This document shows positions 28,515-37,799 of a DNA stretch of 64,000 bases, piece after piece. Below the pieces are notes generated by a model. That model was not told the origin of the DNA. It saw only the letters and a list, made by a program, of their open reading frames with translations, and made no database searches. The position numbers and the translations under genes are program-made. Source of the DNA: Bog-532 sp963742875 (GTDB taxonomy: Bacteria > Actinomycetota > Actinomycetes > Streptosporangiales > Streptosporangiaceae); the NCBI GenBank assembly GCA_963742875.1, contig CAVUNO010000015.1, forward strand, positions 124,001 to 188,000, in the 5' to 3' direction. Within the stretch, counting starts at the first letter, position 1. Every line of letters starts with the position of its first letter.

Positions 28515-29744
28515 GTGCGTCAGCCAGGCCCGTACCGGGTGGTGATCGCGCCGGACAAATTCAAGGGCTCGCTGTCCGCGCCCCAGGTAGCCGCCCACCT
28601 GGCGAGGGGGCTCGCGGAGGCGGTTCCGGGCGTGCGAACCGACGAGGTGCCGGTGGCCGACGGCGGGGACGGGACCGTGGACGCGGCGGTGGCGGCCGGT
28701 TATCAGCGTATTGACGTGCTGGTCAGCGGGCCCACCGGGGAACCGGTCACGGCGGCGTTCGCGATCCGCGGCGACGTGGCGGTCGTCGAGGCGGCGCAGG
28801 CTTGCGGGCTCAGCCGACTGCCCGGTGGCCGCCTCCGGCCACTGACCGCGACGAGTTACGGGGTCGGCGAGCTCATCGCCGCCGCCGCCGACGCGGGCGC
28901 CCGGCACATCGTGCTGGGCCTGGGCGGCAGCGCCACCACCGACGGCGGCGCGGGACTGATCGCGGCCCTGGGCGGCCGGCTGCTGGGCGCGGACGGCGGG
29001 CCGGTCGCGTCCGGGGGCGCCGCGCTGGCCGGGCTGCGCGGGCTCGACCCGGCCGGCCTGCGGGACCTGTCCGGGGTGGACGTGCTGCTGGCCAGCGACG
29101 TGGACAATCCCCTGCTCGGCCCCGACGGGGCAGCGGCGATCTACGGCCCGCAGAAGGGCGCGGCCGCGGAGGACATTCCGGTCCTGGAGGAGGGCCTGGC
29201 GCGGTGGGCCGACCTGGCCGAGACGGCGCTGGGTGAGGGCCTCCGGAACCGGCCGGGCGCAGGCGCAATGAGCCCCAGCGTCCGGGACTGGCCGGGCGGC
29301 GCAGCCGCGCGGAGTCCCAGGGTGCGGGAGTGGGCCGGGGCGGGCGCGGCAGGCGGTCTCGGTTTCGCGGCGCTGGCCTTCCTGGGCGCGCGGATGCAGC
29401 CGGGCATCGAGGTAGTGCTGGAGCTGGTGTCTTTTGCCGAGCGGGCGGCGGGCGCCAGCCTGGTGATCACGGGCGAGGGATCGCTGGACGCGCAGACGCT
29501 GCGCGGCAAGGCCCCGGCCGGCGTCGCCCGGGCCACCCGGGCGGTGTCGCCGGGGACGCCGGTGGTGGCCGTGGCCGGCGCCTGTTCCCTCGGCCCCGCG
29601 GCCCTGGAGCGCGCCGGGATCGCCGCCGCGTACGCGCTCGCCGACCTCGAGCCTGACCGGTCGTCCAGCATGGCCAACGCCGGCCCGTTGCTGGAAAAGC
29701 TCGCCGCCCAGCTCGCCGCCGACTGGCTCCCGCCACGCACGTGA
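28515..29744 (+). CDS. Glycerate kinase (GlxK family)
   Basis: A 409-residue kinase that phosphorylates D-glycerate, feeding it into glycolysis. The N-terminal VVIAPDKFKGSLSAPQVA and VADGGDGTVDA, and the mid-part LGLGGSATTDGGAGLIAAL, are diagnostic; GEGSLDAQTLRGKAP is near the C-terminus. It starts at GTG 28515 and is likely co-transcribed with the beta-glucosidase. Between about 29269 and 29351 a 42-bp unit is duplicated (SPSVRDWPGG then SPRVREWAGA), enlarging a loop not present in typical members. Confidence 0.92.
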   Translation: MRQPGPYRVVIAPDKFKGSLSAPQVAAHLARGLAEAVPGVRTDEVPVADGGDGTVDAAVAAGYQRIDVLVSGPTGEPVTAAFAIRGDVAVVEAAQACGLSRLPGGRLRPLTATSYGVGELIAAAADAGARHIVLGLGGSATTDGGAGLIAALGGRLLGADGGPVASGGAALAGLRGLDPAGLRDLSGVDVLLASDVDNPLLGPDGAAAIYGPQKGAAAEDIPVLEEGLARWADLAETALGEGLRNRPGAGAMSPSVRDWPGGAAARSPRVREWAGAGAAGGLGFAALAFLGARMQPGIEVVLELVSFAERAAGASLVITGEGSLDAQTLRGKAPAGVARATRAVSPGTPVVAVAGACSLGPAALERAGIAAAYALADLEPDRSSSMANAGPLLEKLAAQLAADWLPPRT

Positions 29745-29782
29745 GCGGAGTGCCGGAGATGGCCCGTGCGCCCGGCCGGGGC

Positions 29783-31126
29783 CTATCCGTCCGGGGTCGA
29801 GGGCGCGGCGGTCGTGAGACGGCGGTAGGTGGCCAGCGCGGCGTCGATCGCGGCGCCCTTCGAGGGGAGCGCCTGGGCCCGCTCGCGCGCGGCGGCCGCC
29901 AGGTGCCGGGCGAGCGCGGGGTCGGTGAGCACCCGGCGGATCGCCGCGGCCAGCGCGTCCGCGTCGCCGGGCGGGACGAGCAGCGCGGCGTCCTCGCCGG
30001 TCAGGTCCGGGATGCCACCGGCCCGGCTGGCCACGATTGGGCACCCGGCGGCCAGTGCCTCCTGCAGGATGAGCGGCTGGCCCTCCCACCGGCTGGGCAG
30101 GACGAATACGCCGGCCGCGGCGAGCAGGACGGGTACGTCCGGGCGCGGGCCGAGGAAGCGGACTTCCGGGCCGAGCGGCGCGGCGCGCTCGGCCAGCGAT
30201 TCGGCCAGCGGACCGGACCCGGCGATGGCGAGCAGGGGCACCGGGTCGAGGTCTGTCCACTGCCGCGCGGCGTCGATCAGGCTGGCGAAGTCCTTCTGCT
30301 CGGCGAGCCGTCCCACGGCCAGGACGATGGGCCGCCCGGTGCCGCCAGTTAGCTCCTTCCGGACCGCATCGGCTTCGTCGGCGCCGGAGCCGCCGGCGTC
30401 GCCAAGGGGACCGGTCTCGGCGGGACCGCCATCAGCGGAGGAGCCCAACCCGGCGGGAAGCCCGCCGCCAGCCGACGAGCCCGGCCCGGCGAGACGACCG
30501 ACGTCAGCGGAGATGCCCGGCTCGGCGGAAGGACCGCCGCCAGCGGAAGGACCGCCGCCAGCCGAGGGACGACCGCCGGCGGGATGACCGCCCCCGGGCA
30601 CCCTGCCCGGGCCCACGGTGGGCGACGGTACCAGCGCGCGGCCGACGTCGCGTGCCCCGGCCCGGCGCATCCGCTCCTCCAGGTCGGCCGAGACGCACAG
30701 CACGGTGGCCGCGCCCCGCGCGACCACCTGTCCCAGCGCCCGGTAGATTGCGCCGGTCACCCCGGCCGAGGGCGGCGCGTTGTGCACGGTGACCACCAGC
30801 GGCGGCCGCCGGGCGGGCGGGATGAACGCCAGCGCGATCGCGGTCAGCGCACCGGCCCGCAGCCCATGCGCGTGCACCGTGTCCGCACCGGAGCGGGTGA
30901 TCAGCTGGCGGAGCCGCAGCGCGGCCCACCCGTCACGCGGGCGGGGCCGGTCAGTGAACTCAACGGTCCGGACCACCACACCTGGACCGAACGGGAATGC
31001 GCGCTGCGTCTCCCCCGGTGCGAAGACCTCAGCCTGCAGGCCACGGGCGGCGCATCCGGCCGCCAGCATCTGCACGTGCCGTCCGGTGCCGCCGGCCGCG
31101 GTGCCGAGCACGAACGCCACCTTCAC
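29783..31126 (-). CDS. Glycosyltransferase family 4 protein
   Basis: A GT-B enzyme. The N-terminal domain begins KVAFVLGTAAGGTGRHVQML with TVHAHGLRAG; the C-terminal domain has VLAVGRLAEQKDFASLIDAA and the donor-binding SRWEGQPLILQEALAAGCPI. Between the domains lies a Gly/Pro/Ser-rich insert of about 80 residues (30380-30600) made of degenerate repeats. GTG 31126 has GGAGG just upstream. The frame stays open to ATG 31231, which overlaps the murJ-like stop, but that stretch is partly an IS end. It follows the murJ-like gene, so a role in envelope polymer synthesis is likely. Confidence 0.85.
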   Translation of the reverse strand: MKVAFVLGTAAGGTGRHVQMLAAGCAARGLQAEVFAPGETQRAFPFGPGVVVRTVEFTDRPRPRDGWAALRLRQLITRSGADTVHAHGLRAGALTAIALAFIPPARRPPLVVTVHNAPPSAGVTGAIYRALGQVVARGAATVLCVSADLEERMRRAGARDVGRALVPSPTVGPGRVPGGGHPAGGRPSAGGGPSAGGGPSAEPGISADVGRLAGPGSSAGGGLPAGLGSSADGGPAETGPLGDAGGSGADEADAVRKELTGGTGRPIVLAVGRLAEQKDFASLIDAARQWTDLDPVPLLAIAGSGPLAESLAERAAPLGPEVRFLGPRPDVPVLLAAAGVFVLPSRWEGQPLILQEALAAGCPIVASRAGGIPDLTGEDAALLVPPGDADALAAAIRRVLTDPALARHLAAAARERAQALPSKGAAIDAALATYRRLTTAAPSTPDG

Positions 31127-31129
31127 CAA

Positions 31130-31190
31130 ACCTCCAGCGCGGAAGCCCCGGCGTTCAGGCCGGGGAGGAAGCACGTACGGCGCGCCTCCC
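31130..31190. mobile_element. Lone IS200/IS605-type left end
   Basis: The hairpin CCCCGGCGTTCAGGCCGGGG lies at 31146-31165. Read towards the GT4 gene the sequence is CTTCCTCCCCGGCCTGAA, then CGCCGGGGCTTCCGCGC, which closely matches the left end of the tnpB element at 24.7 kb. No transposase sequence is attached. It sits 20 bp upstream of the GT4 start and inside the gap between that gene and the murJ-like gene. Confidence 0.65.
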
Positions 31191-31227
31191 GTGGTTTTGC
31201 GGTCATCCGGCCCCATGTCCCGGCCTC

Positions 31228-32910
31228 TCATGCTGCGGCCTGCGGGCGCGGAGCGCGGAGCCGGCTGAGCAGGCGGCCGGTCGCGGCGCGGAGGTCCCCG
31301 CCGTCGGCGAGCAGCGTCACGCCGAGGAACACCAGCGCGGCCACGGCACTCGTCAGTATCGTGACGGCCGCGTTGGGCAGGAAACCGTGCACCGGCAGGG
31401 CTGCCGACACTCCTGCGCCCGCCGCCGCCCCGGCCAGGCCACCGGCCAGACCGGCGAGCGTGGCGCGCGGAACACCCCGCAGCGCGGCACGCCCGAGCGC
31501 GCGGCCCACGGTGGCCGTGAGCGCGATCCCGGCCACGGTCAGGCCGATCGTGGTGCCCAGGCCGAGCGCGGGAACGACCCAGGACCGCGGTACGACCGGG
31601 ATGATGGCGACGTCGGCCACGATGACCAGCAGCCAGCCCCCGGCGACCGCGGCGGCCGTCATCCGGCTGCGCCCGGCGGCGAACATCACCCGGGACAGGT
31701 TCGCGGTCAGCCCGTAGCCGACCAGGCCCGGGGCGAACAGGGCGAGCGCGGCGGCGAGCTGGCTGGACTGCGCGACGTCGTGGGTGGCGAACACGCGCGC
31801 GAGCGGCATGCACGCGCCGGCCAGTACCGCGGCCCCCAGCCAGGACATGAGCATGACCGCGCGGCTGGCGGCGGCGCTGGTGGCGACGAATTCCGCCCGG
31901 GCGGCCGGGCTGCTGTCGCTGGCCCGCGCGGACAGGACCGGGAACGCGCTGGTGGCCACGGGAACCGCGAGTCCCGCGTAGACGATGAAGAAGACCTGCC
32001 AGCCGTAGCTGTACAGGACGAGCGCGCCGCTCGCGCCGTGGCCGTTGGCCAGCACAATCGCCGCGATCGTCGATAGGTCCTGGGCGATGAGCGTGATCAC
32101 GCCCACCATGGCCAGCCCGCGCACGCGCGCCGCAACGCCGTCCGGGAAGCGCAGCGCAGGCCGTAGCCCGAGCCGGAGCCGCCCCACCGGAACGCCCGCG
32201 GTGAGGGCGAGCGCCGCCACCCCCGCGGTGGTGCCCAGCGCGAGGGTCAGTTCCGCGCTGGACGGCAGCGCGCCGGGCCGGTTCTGGTAACCATGTCCGA
32301 GGGCCTGGAAGCCGATGTACGCGCCCGCCACCACGACGCTGGACAGGATGGGCGCGAGCGCCGGGGCGGTGAAACGGCGGTGCGACTGGAGGATCCCGTA
32401 GAGCACGACCGCGAGGCCGTACAGCGGGATCTGCGGCGCGAACGCGACCAGCATCCGCGCGCTGAGCGCCAGCGTGGCCGCGTGCCCGCAGCCGCGGGCG
32501 GCCGGGATGAGCAGTGTGGTCAGCGGGCCGGCCACCAGCGCGATCACCACGGCGGCCGGCACCAGCAGCAGCATCGTCCAGGTCAGCAGGGCCGACGCGA
32601 TCCGCTGGGCATCCGCCGGGCCGTCGTTCGTCCCGTCCGCGGCCCGCGCCGCCGGGCCGGCCAGAACCGGGACCACCGCGCTGGTCAGCGCGCCGCCGAG
32701 CACGATGTCGTAAATGATGTTCGGTACCTGGTTGGCGGTCGTGTAGGCGGTGCCGACACAGCTGGCCCCGACGGTGTGGGCGAACACGAGCTGGCGCCCG
32801 AAACCGATGACGCCGGACACCACGGTGAGCACCCCGATGACCGCGGCGGCCCGGCCGATCCCCCTACCAGGCTGCCGAGCTGACCCCCGCTCGGCCACCG
32901 GCGTGGTCAC
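31228..32910 (-). CDS. MurJ-like lipid flippase (MVF family)
   Basis: A 560-residue polytopic protein with about 14 hydrophobic segments. The N-terminal GVIGFGRQLVFAHTVGAS and TTANQVPNIIYDIVLGGALT match the MurJ/MVF family, which flips lipid-linked cell-wall precursors. It is shorter than the actinobacterial MurJ forms with a large C-terminal kinase-like domain, so it may be a paralogue dedicated to another polymer. GTG 32910 overlaps the preceding stop by 4 bp. It belongs to the steA-mctB-MraY-like-murJ-like operon. Confidence 0.85.
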   Translation of the reverse strand: MTTPVAERGSARQPGRGIGRAAAVIGVLTVVSGVIGFGRQLVFAHTVGASCVGTAYTTANQVPNIIYDIVLGGALTSAVVPVLAGPAARAADGTNDGPADAQRIASALLTWTMLLLVPAAVVIALVAGPLTTLLIPAARGCGHAATLALSARMLVAFAPQIPLYGLAVVLYGILQSHRRFTAPALAPILSSVVVAGAYIGFQALGHGYQNRPGALPSSAELTLALGTTAGVAALALTAGVPVGRLRLGLRPALRFPDGVAARVRGLAMVGVITLIAQDLSTIAAIVLANGHGASGALVLYSYGWQVFFIVYAGLAVPVATSAFPVLSARASDSSPAARAEFVATSAAASRAVMLMSWLGAAVLAGACMPLARVFATHDVAQSSQLAAALALFAPGLVGYGLTANLSRVMFAAGRSRMTAAAVAGGWLLVIVADVAIIPVVPRSWVVPALGLGTTIGLTVAGIALTATVGRALGRAALRGVPRATLAGLAGGLAGAAAGAGVSAALPVHGFLPNAAVTILTSAVAALVFLGVTLLADGGDLRAATGRLLSRLRAPRPQAAA

Positions 32911-33902
32911 GGGGAGGGCGGCGCAGCCATGGCGTTGTGCTCGGGGGCCTCGTGGGTCGCCGGGCCCGACCCGCGCTCCGCGGGAACGGCCACGTCCGGA
33001 ACAGCAGACCGGGTGGGGGTGGCTGAATTGACGGCGTGGGCGGGGCGGCGGCCGAGCATGTCCAGCCAGTGCAGCGGCGGCGTCCGCTGAATGACCTTGG
33101 TGAAACTCACGACCTCACTCGCCGCGTTCAGGCCGGTAACGCCGGCCAGGATGGCGATCCGGCTCCGGCGGGACAGGCTGCCGGCCGCGGCCGCGCCGAG
33201 CAGCGCGCCCAGGGCGTTGGCGCCGGCGTCCCCCAGCATGGCCCGCTCACCCAGGTCCTCCGGGAGCAGCGCCACAGCCGCCCCGACCGGCGCCGCGACG
33301 GCGGCCCCAGCCCGTTCAGCGGACCACGAACGGCCAGCGGGACCCGGGGCGAGCTGGCTGATCCCGAGCGGGACACCGGCGGCCAGGGCGACCTTGAGAG
33401 CCCGGCCCGGCCGCAGGTCGAACAGGTTCATCAGGTTCGCCGATCCGGCGACCAGAGCCGCGTTGATCGCGACGTCCACGGCCGGTCCCCCGTTCAGCAC
33501 GGCGGCCGCGACCCCGGTCGCACCGATGCCGCCGATCTTCACCGCCCCGGTCGTGACCTGGCCGTGCACCAGGGTGCCGAGGTGGCCGCGGAACCCACGC
33601 CGGTCCCCCGATCCGGCGATGTCGTCGTAACCGCCGAACGCGGCAGCTCCGGTCGCGGCGACCACCAGCGCCGCCCGGGACCGGGCCGGAACCCGGGGGG
33701 CGGCCGCAGCCGCGATCGCGCCGGCGATCGCGGCCGCCGGGCCTTCCAGCAGGGTGACCGGCTCACCTCGGTGGTTCGTCCGCGTCCACCGTTCCGCACC
33801 GCTCGGTGGGTTGCGGGTGAGGGCCGTGTACGCGGCCCGCGCGGTCGCCGCCGCGATGACCGCCGTGACGGCCGGGGCCACAGCGCGCCGGGCGTTGGCC
33901 AT
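32907..33902 (-). CDS. MraY/WecA-like glycosyl phosphotransferase family protein
   Basis: A 331-residue membrane protein. FGGYDDIAGSGD recalls the metal-binding DD pair of MraY/WecA, NLMNLFDLRPGRALK recalls the NxxNxxD motif, and MLGDAGANALGALLGA recalls the conserved GD-G motif. These enzymes transfer a sugar phosphate to a lipid carrier. The sequence is more divergent than true MraY, so activity is uncertain. ATG 33902 overlaps the stop of mctB by one base. With the flippase and GT4 genes it suggests a lipid-linked glycan pathway beside the cell-division gene steA. Confidence 0.78.
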   Translation of the reverse strand: MANARRAVAPAVTAVIAAATARAAYTALTRNPPSGAERWTRTNHRGEPVTLLEGPAAAIAGAIAAAAAPRVPARSRAALVVAATGAAAFGGYDDIAGSGDRRGFRGHLGTLVHGQVTTGAVKIGGIGATGVAAAVLNGGPAVDVAINAALVAGSANLMNLFDLRPGRALKVALAAGVPLGISQLAPGPAGRSWSAERAGAAVAAPVGAAVALLPEDLGERAMLGDAGANALGALLGAAAAGSLSRRSRIAILAGVTGLNAASEVVSFTKVIQRTPPLHWLDMLGRRPAHAVNSATPTRSAVPDVAVPAERGSGPATHEAPEHNAMAAPPSP

Positions 33903-34939
33903 TACTTCTTTCCCTTCGCGGAAGTGGTGGTCTTGGTGCTGGCGGACGGCGACACACTCGGCATGGGCGCCGGGCTGGGCCCAGCCGAGTTCGCGTCCGA
34001 CTGGGTACCGTAGCTGCCCGGCTTGTGCCCATTCAGCTGCTGTTGGAGCGCCTGAACGACGACGATCTGGCCGGTAACCTGGTCCGCGTTGTCCACGGTG
34101 GACGCGCTGTTCGCGGCCCCGCTGGACCGCACGGCCGAGATGGCGCTGCCCTGGCCTGACCCGCTGGACGGCCCGGCCACCACGGTGGCCTCGCTGCCCG
34201 TGCCGAACTCCTGCGCCAGCGAGACGATCGCCTGGTTGGCCGGGTCGGAGTTGCCGTCTGCCGGGGCGCTGGAGGGGGTCACGATGACGGCGAGCGTCGC
34301 GCCCTGGGCGGGCTGGCCGGTGACCGTGATGAACTGGCCGGCCGAGTAGCTCGACAGGATCGTCTGGCCGGCCTCGCTGTCCCCCACATGGCTGCCGGAC
34401 CCGCCGGACCCGCTCGAGCCGCTGGACGACGAACCCGACGACACCAGCGCGCTGGCCAGGACCTGCGCCGCCTGCTGCTGCGGGGTCCCGTTGGCCAGGG
34501 TCAGGCCCGACGGGACCATCCGCTGGGTGAGCTGGTCAAGCAGGCTCAGATTGCTGGCGCTGGTGTCGGCGAACCTGGCCGACAGGGCGACCTGCCCGCT
34601 GACTGTCGCGCCCGCGTCGCCGAGGGCGGTCGTGATGCCGTTGACGACGCCTGCCGGCGCACCCGGAGCGGTGATGACGACGGCGCGCTGGCCGTCGAGC
34701 AGGTGCGCCAGCAGGACCGGCTCGGCCGCCTGCGCGAACGCGCGGTCCTCGTTGACCTCCTGCTGGAGCGCGCTGTTCTCAGCGTCGGCCGCGTTCAGCT
34801 TCCCGCTCAGCGCGCTGGAGGTGCGGTCGAGCGCGCTGAGCGCGGCGCCGCGCAGCTCGGTCGAGCCCAGCACGATGCCCACGGCGAGAGCCAGGAAAAC
34901 CGCGACGATGGAGACGAGATGGTACCGAAAATCAATCAC
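33902..34939 (-). CDS. mctB: MctB-like copper transport protein
   Basis: A 345-residue protein with one N-terminal membrane segment (IDFRYHLVSIVAVFLALAVG), a coiled coil and a large extracytoplasmic domain. The N-terminal pattern is diagnostic of the Rv1698/MctB family, linked in mycobacteria to copper efflux, though a division-linked role with SteA has also been proposed. A Ser/Gly-rich loop (SSSSGSSGSGGSGS) and a Ser/Thr-rich tail are less usual. GTG 34939 overlaps the steA stop (GTGA). Confidence 0.87.
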   Translation of the reverse strand: MIDFRYHLVSIVAVFLALAVGIVLGSTELRGAALSALDRTSSALSGKLNAADAENSALQQEVNEDRAFAQAAEPVLLAHLLDGQRAVVITAPGAPAGVVNGITTALGDAGATVSGQVALSARFADTSASNLSLLDQLTQRMVPSGLTLANGTPQQQAAQVLASALVSSGSSSSGSSGSGGSGSHVGDSEAGQTILSSYSAGQFITVTGQPAQGATLAVIVTPSSAPADGNSDPANQAIVSLAQEFGTGSEATVVAGPSSGSGQGSAISAVRSSGAANSASTVDNADQVTGQIVVVQALQQQLNGHKPGSYGTQSDANSAGPSPAPMPSVSPSASTKTTTSAKGKK

Positions 34940-36132
34940 TTGAATAGTCCGGTCAGCCAGGAGACGAACGAATGCCACGTTGCGTCGAAGTATCTGATGA
35001 GGATGGGCTCGGCGGGCGAGGCGGCCACCGCGACGAGCACGGTTACGGCGGCGGCGAGCGCCAGCACGATCAGGGCCCAGCCGGAGATCCGGCTGCGGTA
35101 CAGCCGGCTGACGCCCTTGGCGTTGACGATCTTGGTGCCGACCCGGAGCTGGGTCAGGAACGTGCTCGCCATCCCCGACCGGCCCTTGTCCAGGAACTCC
35201 TCGAGCGTCCAGTGCGTGCCGACCGCCACGATCAGGCTCGCGCCCTTGCCGTCGGCCAGGAGCAGGGCCACGTCCTCGCTGGTACCGGGGGCCGGGCAGA
35301 CCGCGGCGGTCAGGCCGAGGTCCTGGATGCGGATCAGGCCCGGCGCGTGCCCGTCGGCGTAGGCGTGCACGATGAGCTCGGCGCCGCAGCGCAGCGTCTC
35401 GTCGGTGACCGAGTCCATGTCACCCACGATGGCGTCGGGTACGTAGCCGGCTTCGAGCAGTGCGTCGGCGCCGCCGTCGACGCCGATCATGACCGGCCGG
35501 TACTCACGGATATAGGGCCGCAGCGCCGCCAGGTCCTCGCGGTAGTGATAGCCGCGGACCACAACGAGTACGTGGCGGCTGTCCATCACCGTGCGCAGCT
35601 CGGGCAGCGCGACCCCGTCGACCAGAAGTTCGTGCTCGCGCTTGAGGAACTCCATGGTGTTCGCGGCGAACGCCTCGATCTGGGTGACGATCCCGGCCCG
35701 CGCCTCGGCCATCATCGCGGCGACCGATTCGGCCGTCTGCGGCGTTCCCTTGGCGACGACCTGCTCACCGAGGTAGAGGGTGTCGCCGTCGAGCCGGACC
35801 GCCGCACCCTCGTGCACCCGGCTGAACACGTCCGGCCCGACGTCGTCGACGAGCGGGATACCGGCGTCCATCAGCAGCTGCGGGCCAAGGTTCGGGTAGC
35901 GCCCGCTCATGCTCACCGCCGCGTTTACCACGGCGACCACCTTCCGGCTGATCAGGGCGTCGGCGGCGACCCGGTCCAGGTCGGTGTGGTCGATGATGGC
36001 GATATCGCCGGGGCAGAGCCGCCTGGTGAGGTTCTTCGTCCGACGGTCCAGACGCGCGGTAGCGACCACCCCGGGCGGTTCGTCAGACTTGCCACGGTGG
36101 ATATTCGGGATCCTTACGGCCGGCACCTTCAT
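34936..36132 (-). CDS. steA: SteA-like cytokinetic protein
   Basis: A 398-residue protein matching SteA of corynebacteria (mycobacterial Rv1697): NLTRRLCPGDIAIIDHTDLD at the N-terminus, a thiamin-pyrophosphokinase-like part with MIGVDGGADALLEAGY and VGDMDSVTDETLRCGAELI, and a C-terminal membrane helix (LIVLALAAAVTVLVAVAA). SteA helps with cell separation together with SteB/MctB-type partners. It is the first gene of the minus-strand operon. In mycobacteria recN lies directly upstream; here recN is 7 kb away beyond the selD-egt block. Confidence 0.88.
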   Translation of the reverse strand: MKVPAVRIPNIHRGKSDEPPGVVATARLDRRTKNLTRRLCPGDIAIIDHTDLDRVAADALISRKVVAVVNAAVSMSGRYPNLGPQLLMDAGIPLVDDVGPDVFSRVHEGAAVRLDGDTLYLGEQVVAKGTPQTAESVAAMMAEARAGIVTQIEAFAANTMEFLKREHELLVDGVALPELRTVMDSRHVLVVVRGYHYREDLAALRPYIREYRPVMIGVDGGADALLEAGYVPDAIVGDMDSVTDETLRCGAELIVHAYADGHAPGLIRIQDLGLTAAVCPAPGTSEDVALLLADGKGASLIVAVGTHWTLEEFLDKGRSGMASTFLTQLRVGTKIVNAKGVSRLYRSRISGWALIVLALAAAVTVLVAVAASPAEPILIRYFDATWHSFVSWLTGLFK

Positions 36133-36452
36133 CGTTGTTCCATCCTGTCAGAGCCCCCGACCACACGCTGTCATCTCGGCAATTACGGCGTGTTATCGAG
36201 TGCGTACAGATCGAACGAGCGGCGGGACTCGCGGTGCTGCTGTCAATAATGCGGTATAGCAGCAAATGCTCCGTCAGCACTGCAGCAAATGGATGATGGC
36301 GGAAAGGCCGGTGGCGGAACCGGGACCCGCTGATAGTCCGGAGCGGACGTTGGCAGATGCTGTCCATCAGGAGGAGCCCCGCGCCCCGGCGGCCGCCAGA
36401 CCGGGATGACCGACGGAGGAACCGGGGATGACTGACGGAGGATGGGAGCGCA
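36133..36452. other. Divergent intergenic region between steA and selD
   Basis: About 320 bp that should hold the promoters for the steA operon and selD. It contains AT-richer stretches near 36240-36300 (for example AATAATGCGGTATAGCAGCAA, quoted in part: ATAATGCGGTATAGC). Near its right end the phrase GGGATGACYGACGGAGGA occurs twice (about 36403 and 36425), so the leader of selD seems to be duplicated. No gene is seen. Confidence 0.45.
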
Positions 36453-37676
36453 GTGATCAACGACAGGGCGACAGCGGGCCCGACGGCCGGCCAGTCCGGC
36501 GGCTCAGCGAGCGGCCAGTCCGGCGGCTCAGCGAGCGGCCAGTCGGGCGGCTCAGCGAGCGGCCAGTCCGGCGGGCGGATCAGGCTCACATCGCTGTCAC
36601 ACGGCGCGGGCTGCGCGTGCAAGTTGCCGCTGTCGGCCCTGGATCAGCTGATGGCGACACTCGGCACGGGTGCGGACCGTCCCGGTGGCCTCATGCCCGC
36701 GGCGGGCAATCTGCTGGTCGGCGCGGCCGAGGGCGACGACGCCGCCGTCCTGCGCCTGGATGAGGACCGCGCACTGGTGCTCACCACCGACTTTTTCACC
36801 CCCATCGTCGACGATCCGCGCGACTGGGGCCGGGTGGCCGCCACCAACGCGATGTCGGACGTCTACGCGATGGGCGGCAAGCCGGTGATCGCCCTCAACC
36901 TGACGGCCTGGCCCGGCGAACTCCCGGTCGAGATGCTCGCCGACGTGCTGCGCGGCGGCGCGGAGGCGGCCGCGGCCGCGGGCTGCCTGGTCGTCGGGGG
37001 GCACACCATCGACGATCCGGAACCCAAGTACGGTCTGGCCGTGGCCGGGATGGCGGACCCGCGGAGGCTGCTGACCGTGGACCGCGCGCGGGACGGCGAC
37101 CTGCTCATCCTGACCAAGCCCATCGGCACCGCGGTGGTGGCGACGGCCCACAAGCGCGGCGCGGCGCCCCCGGAGGTACTGGCGGCGGCGGTGACGGCCA
37201 TGACCACGCTGAACGCGGCGGCCAGCGAGGCGGCCCTGCGCGCCGGGGCCGTGGCGGCGACCGACGTCACCGGCTTCGGGCTGCTGGGCCACCTGCACCG
37301 GATGCTGCGCGCGAGCGGCGCGGCCGCCGAAGTCTGGGCCGACCAGGTGCCGCTGCTGCCCGGCGCGGCGGCCCTGGCCGCGGCTGGGTTCATCTCCGGC
37401 GGCACCCGCGCCAACACGTCCTACCTGGCGGACGCCGTCGACATCGAGCCGGGCACGGACCCGGCCGCGGCCGTCCTGCTGCACGACGCCCAGACGTCCG
37501 GAGGGCTGCTGATCGCGGTCGTCCCGGACGCGGCGGACGGCCTGCGCGACGACCTGCGGGCGCAGGGGGCCGAGGCCGCGGTCGTCGGCACTGTCCAGGC
37601 CGGCCCCGCGGGCCCGGCGGGGCCGGCGGGCCGGATCACCGTCCGCGCCACGGGTGGCGCCGGAGTAGTTTCCTGA
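36453..37676 (+). CDS. selD: Selenide, water dikinase (selenophosphate synthetase)
   Basis: SelD makes selenophosphate from selenide and ATP. SHGAGCACKLPLSALDQL carries the active-site Cys in the place of Sec/Cys, followed by the family's Lys. Further support: LTTDFFTPIVDDPRDWGRVA and NAMSDVYAMGGKPVIALNL. The N-terminus has 3.5 copies of GQSGGSAS from a 24-bp repeat and is not part of the fold. GTG 36453 follows GGGAG. The partner genes selA, selB and tRNA-Sec are not in the window. It is upstream of the ergothioneine genes on the same strand. Confidence 0.93.
   Translation: MINDRATAGPTAGQSGGSASGQSGGSASGQSGGSASGQSGGRIRLTSLSHGAGCACKLPLSALDQLMATLGTGADRPGGLMPAAGNLLVGAAEGDDAAVLRLDEDRALVLTTDFFTPIVDDPRDWGRVAATNAMSDVYAMGGKPVIALNLTAWPGELPVEMLADVLRGGAEAAAAAGCLVVGGHTIDDPEPKYGLAVAGMADPRRLLTVDRARDGDLLILTKPIGTAVVATAHKRGAAPPEVLAAAVTAMTTLNAAASEAALRAGAVAATDVTGFGLLGHLHRMLRASGAAAEVWADQVPLLPGAAALAAAGFISGGTRANTSYLADAVDIEPGTDPAAAVLLHDAQTSGGLLIAVVPDAADGLRDDLRAQGAEAAVVGTVQAGPAGPAGPAGRITVRATGGAGVVS
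36489..36571 (+). repeat. 24-bp tandem repeat in the selD 5' coding region
   Basis: The unit GGCCAGTCCGGCGGCTCAGC plus GAGC occurs at 36489-36512, 36513-36536 and 36537-36560, with a partial fourth copy to 36571. It encodes the octapeptide GQSGGSAS. Confidence 0.9.
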
Positions 37677-37771
37677 CCCGAACACGGGCACGGGTGGAGG
37701 AGCACAACGAGCGGCACAACGGGCACCCGGACTTCCTGCGTGAGGGTGTCGAGGGACGGTAGGCGCCTGAC

Positions 37772-37799
37772 CCCCGAGCACCCTTGAGGGGAATCGGGG
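37772..37799 (+). terminator. Possible hairpin terminator after selD
   Basis: CCCCGA at 37772 pairs with TCGGGG ending at 37799, with an inner CCC-TTGA-GGG stem. There is no T-run after it, so termination would be of the actinobacterial GC-hairpin type. It lies 95 bp after the selD stop. A short open stretch from GTG 37694 to TAG 37762 (VEEHNERHNGHPDFLREG) lies between and looks like a gene scrap. Confidence 0.35.

Noticed and set aside
29783..31126. GT4 gene as SenB of a selenoneine pathway with selD
   Set aside because: It is on the other strand within the steA operon and has general GT4 features; nothing ties it to selenium.
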